A DNA stretch of 64,000 bases from Crocinitomicaceae bacterium. GTDB taxonomy: Bacteria; Bacteroidota; Bacteroidia; Flavobacteriales_D; Crocinitomicaceae. The notes beneath the pieces were generated by a model. It saw only the letters and a list, made by a program, of their open reading frames with translations, was not told the origin of the DNA and searched no databases. A program made the position numbers and the translations under genes. Location of the stretch: assembly GCA_029249445.1 (NCBI GenBank), contig JAQWHI010000003.1, positions 1-64,000 of the forward strand, in the 5' to 3' direction. The stretch's first letter is position 1. Each line of letters opens with the position of its first letter. Shown here in pieces: positions 62,132 to 64,000 of this stretch.

Positions 62132-63421
62132 ATGAAAACACCCATCTCGATTTTTTGGTTCCGCAGGGACATTCGTCTCCATGACAATACAGCGTTGAAT
62201 GCTGCACTTTCGGAAAACAAAAATGTACTGCCGATCTTTATTTTCGATACGACCATATTGGAGGAACTACCGCAAGATGACGCGAGAGTATCATTTCTTC
62301 ACAATTCCTTGAATTCCATTCACAACGAATTGAAAAAGCATGGCGCTTCATTGAATTGTCTATTAGGGAAGCCAATCAAGGTTTGGAAGCAACTCGCGGA
62401 TACATACGACATTCAAAATGTTTATTTCAACAAAGACTACGAACCTTATGCCAGAGAACGAGACAGTGCAGTGAGTTCTTTTTTATCAGACAGAGGTATC
62501 AAGGTTCTTACATTTAAAGATCAAGTGATTTTCGAGGAAGGTGAAATTGTAAAAAATGATGGAAAACCATATACGGTATACACACCGTACAAAAACAAGT
62601 GGTTGACAAAATTTTCAGATCAATACCATCCAGTAAAGTTGCAAATAGATCGCTTCTGGAAAACAACTTTTGACTTCCCAAGTCTAGAAGATATAAATTT
62701 TCAAGAATCAAAAATTAGCGTTCCTACTTTTGATCTATCCGTTGTAAAAACCTATACTGAAACGCGCAATTTCCCTTGGCAAAAAGGTACCAGTTCAATT
62801 AGTACGCACCTGCGTTTTGGAACTGTCAGTATTCGTGAAATTGTATCGAAACAGACCCCAGGATCTACATATCTTAACGAACTCATTTGGCGGGAGTTTT
62901 TCATGCAAATCCTCTATCATTTCCCAAAATCAGCTCACTCGAATTTTAAAACCAAATACGATTTTGTAGAATGGCGCAACAATAAGTTAGAATTTGATAA
63001 ATGGTGCACAGGTCAAACAGGCTACCCCATTGTTGATGCTGGGATGCGTGAATTAAATGAAACAGGTTTAATGCACAATCGTGTAAGAATGATCACCGCA
63101 GGGTTTCTTTGTAAGCATCTTTTGATTGATTGGCGCTGGGGTGAGGCCTATTTTGCTAAAAAACTGCTTGATTTTGACCTCTCCTCGAACGTTGGAAACT
63201 GGCAATGGGCAGCAGGGACAGGGTGTGACTCTGCGCCATATTTTAGAATATTCAACCCCGCTGAACAACAAAAAAAATTCGATGCCAAGTACTACTATGT
63301 GAACAAATGGGTGCCTGACTTAAATTCCTTCGACTACCCAGCGCCAATCGTCGATCACAAAGTTGCCAGAGAGCGCGCACTCACCGCATACAAGAAAGGA
63401 TTGAGCCAGATTAAAATGTAA
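62132..63421 (+). CDS. phrB: Deoxyribodipyrimidine photolyase
   Basis: A 429-residue cryptochrome/photolyase family flavoprotein that repairs UV-induced pyrimidine dimers using blue light. The antenna-binding Rossmann domain begins FWFRRDIRLHDNTALNAAL. The FAD domain has WQKGTSSISTHLRFGTVSIR, NELIWREFFMQILYHFP, TGYPIVDAGMRELNETGLMH followed by NRVRMITAGFLCKHLLIDW, and NVGNWQWAAGTGCDSAPYFR. Trp residues suitable for the electron-transfer triad are visible (LLIDWRWGE, NWQWAAG). The class I CPD type is most likely; a (6-4) or cryptochrome role is less so. It ends the operon and overlaps the convergent GNAT gene by 11 bases. Confidence 0.94.
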   Translation: MKTPISIFWFRRDIRLHDNTALNAALSENKNVLPIFIFDTTILEELPQDDARVSFLHNSLNSIHNELKKHGASLNCLLGKPIKVWKQLADTYDIQNVYFNKDYEPYARERDSAVSSFLSDRGIKVLTFKDQVIFEEGEIVKNDGKPYTVYTPYKNKWLTKFSDQYHPVKLQIDRFWKTTFDFPSLEDINFQESKISVPTFDLSVVKTYTETRNFPWQKGTSSISTHLRFGTVSIREIVSKQTPGSTYLNELIWREFFMQILYHFPKSAHSNFKTKYDFVEWRNNKLEFDKWCTGQTGYPIVDAGMRELNETGLMHNRVRMITAGFLCKHLLIDWRWGEAYFAKKLLDFDLSSNVGNWQWAAGTGCDSAPYFRIFNPAEQQKKFDAKYYYVNKWVPDLNSFDYPAPIVDHKVARERALTAYKKGLSQIKM

Positions 63422-63884
63422 GCTCCATATACCGCACTGTGGGGTCTGGATTATCATAATATGCGGGTATATCATCGAAGCCTAATTTCTCGTACAAAGC
63501 ATTTGCACTCTTGAGCTTTGACACTGTATCCAAACGCATTTTGACGTATCCCAGGTTCTTTGCAATTAAAATAATTTCGTCGCACAGACGGCGGCCGAAC
63601 CCGTCTCCTTGCAATTCTGGGGAAACATACAATCGTTTCATTTCACAAATTTCATCTGTAAGTCTCCGAATTCCAACTCCCCCAGCAATTGTATCGTTCA
63701 CTTTTAAATAGATAAAACAACCGCTTGAGCCACCATACATTTCATGGAACACTTCAAACTCTTTTTTCGTGTTTTGAAAATCGAGATTCATCCCCAACCA
63801 TTGAAAATAAGCTACTGTAAGCGACTTTGCGATGGCAAAATCTGCTGAGGTAGTGCATGTATATAACATAACATTGCTCGACAT
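63411..63884 (-). CDS. GNAT-family N-acetyltransferase
   Basis: A 157-residue acetyltransferase. The acetyl-CoA-binding motif A is clear: CEMKRLYVSPELQGDGFGRR with the loop QGDGFG near residues 95-100, followed by LCDEIILIAKNLGYVKMRLD and ANALYEKLGFDDIPAYYDNP. IAGGVGIRRL is the preceding strand. The substrate is unknown. It starts 24 bases after the stop of the partial gene at the right edge, probably in one transcript, and is convergent with the photolyase gene. Confidence 0.9.
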   Translation of the reverse strand: MSSNVMLYTCTTSADFAIAKSLTVAYFQWLGMNLDFQNTKKEFEVFHEMYGGSSGCFIYLKVNDTIAGGVGIRRLTDEICEMKRLYVSPELQGDGFGRRLCDEIILIAKNLGYVKMRLDTVSKLKSANALYEKLGFDDIPAYYDNPDPTVRYMELTF

Positions 63885-63908
63885 GAATCTTTTTTTGAAG
63901 AAATAAAA

Positions 63909-64000
63909 TTAGCTTCTCGAGGCACGCATTGATGCACGAATCTCTTTCATGAAATCAGAAGCATATACAAAATCTAGTATTTCAGGATTGTCAGTCTTGA
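63909..64000 (-). CDS. Partial CDS at the right edge (C-terminus only)
   Basis: The last 30 codons of a minus-strand gene whose start lies beyond the window. It ends EILDFVYASDFMKEIRASMR ASRS, then TAA. The fragment is too short for me to recognise the family. The reading frame is open to the window edge and lies directly upstream of the GNAT gene on the same strand. Confidence 0.55.
   Translation of the reverse strand, partial: KTDNPEILDFVYASDFMKEIRASMRASRS

Overview
The window looks like chromosome from an AT-rich member of the Bacteroidota, most likely order Flavobacteriales; I cannot fix the family. The evidence is two proteins with type IX secretion C-terminal sorting domains (one type B/gliding-type, one type A), several upstream sites matching the Bacteroidota promoter consensus TTG-N19/20-TAnnTTTG, Cys-poor forms of ribosomal proteins L36, S14 and S4, and typical Bacteroidota genes (DUF5686-type outer membrane protein, bifunctional nuclease with UVR tail, C-terminally extended L17). 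I saw no rRNA, tRNA, CRISPR array, insertion sequence or prophage.

Layout. 1-1.9 kb: an ECF sigma factor overlapping a membrane-anchored TPR protein. 1.9-6.5 kb (minus): 3-hydroxyacyl-CoA dehydrogenase, PaaG-like enoyl-CoA isomerase, a WYL regulator and a conserved protein of unknown function. 6.5-8.4 kb (minus): a diheme peroxidase and an MbnP-like lipoprotein, matching the MbnP/MbnH pair. 8.5-13.6 kb: an AddA-like helicase-nuclease convergent with urocanate hydratase. 13.8-17.2 kb (minus): three secreted proteins, the large one a T9SS type B cargo. 17.4-19.7 kb (minus): carA-eno. 19.8-37.5 kb (minus): one long str-S10-spc-alpha ribosomal array from rpsL to rplQ, starting at a perfect-consensus promoter and closing with a strong rho-independent terminator. 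It includes rpmD and rpmJ, which are too short for the ORF track, and an unrecognised 26-codon ORF coupled to infA. 37.8-42.1 kb: a T9SS type A cargo and a polytopic membrane protein. 42.1-45.2 kb: pdhB divergent from etfB-etfA. 45.2-50.5 kb (plus): bifunctional nuclease, nucleoside transporter, LuxE-like protein, TauE/SafE protein, M20 amidohydrolase and a small lipoprotein. 50.5-56.9 kb: RecQ divergent from TatC, an interrupted DUF5686 gene, LptB. 57-60.4 kb: a 50-residue lipoprotein, a BamA/TamA-like protein and RmuC. 60.5-63.9 kb: a tight gpx-SRPBCC-CIA30-photolyase operon behind a 12-bp-arm palindrome, then a GNAT acetyltransferase; a partial gene runs off the right edge.

The points most worth checking are: (1) fusA (EF-G) carries an in-frame TAA at codon 30, just after the P-loop, in an otherwise intact 701-codon frame; (2) the DUF5686 gene carries a second lone in-frame TAA; (3) the 26-codon ORF between infA and rpmJ starts inside the infA stop codon (TAATG); (4) the four long gaps of the alpha operon each hold a distinct inverted repeat; (5) a large palindrome overlaps the promoter of the photolyase/glutathione peroxidase operon; (6) the MbnP/MbnH pair sits in a Bacteroidota context with no methanobactin genes in view. 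All calls rest on reading the sequence by eye and on remembered family features; no database search was run.
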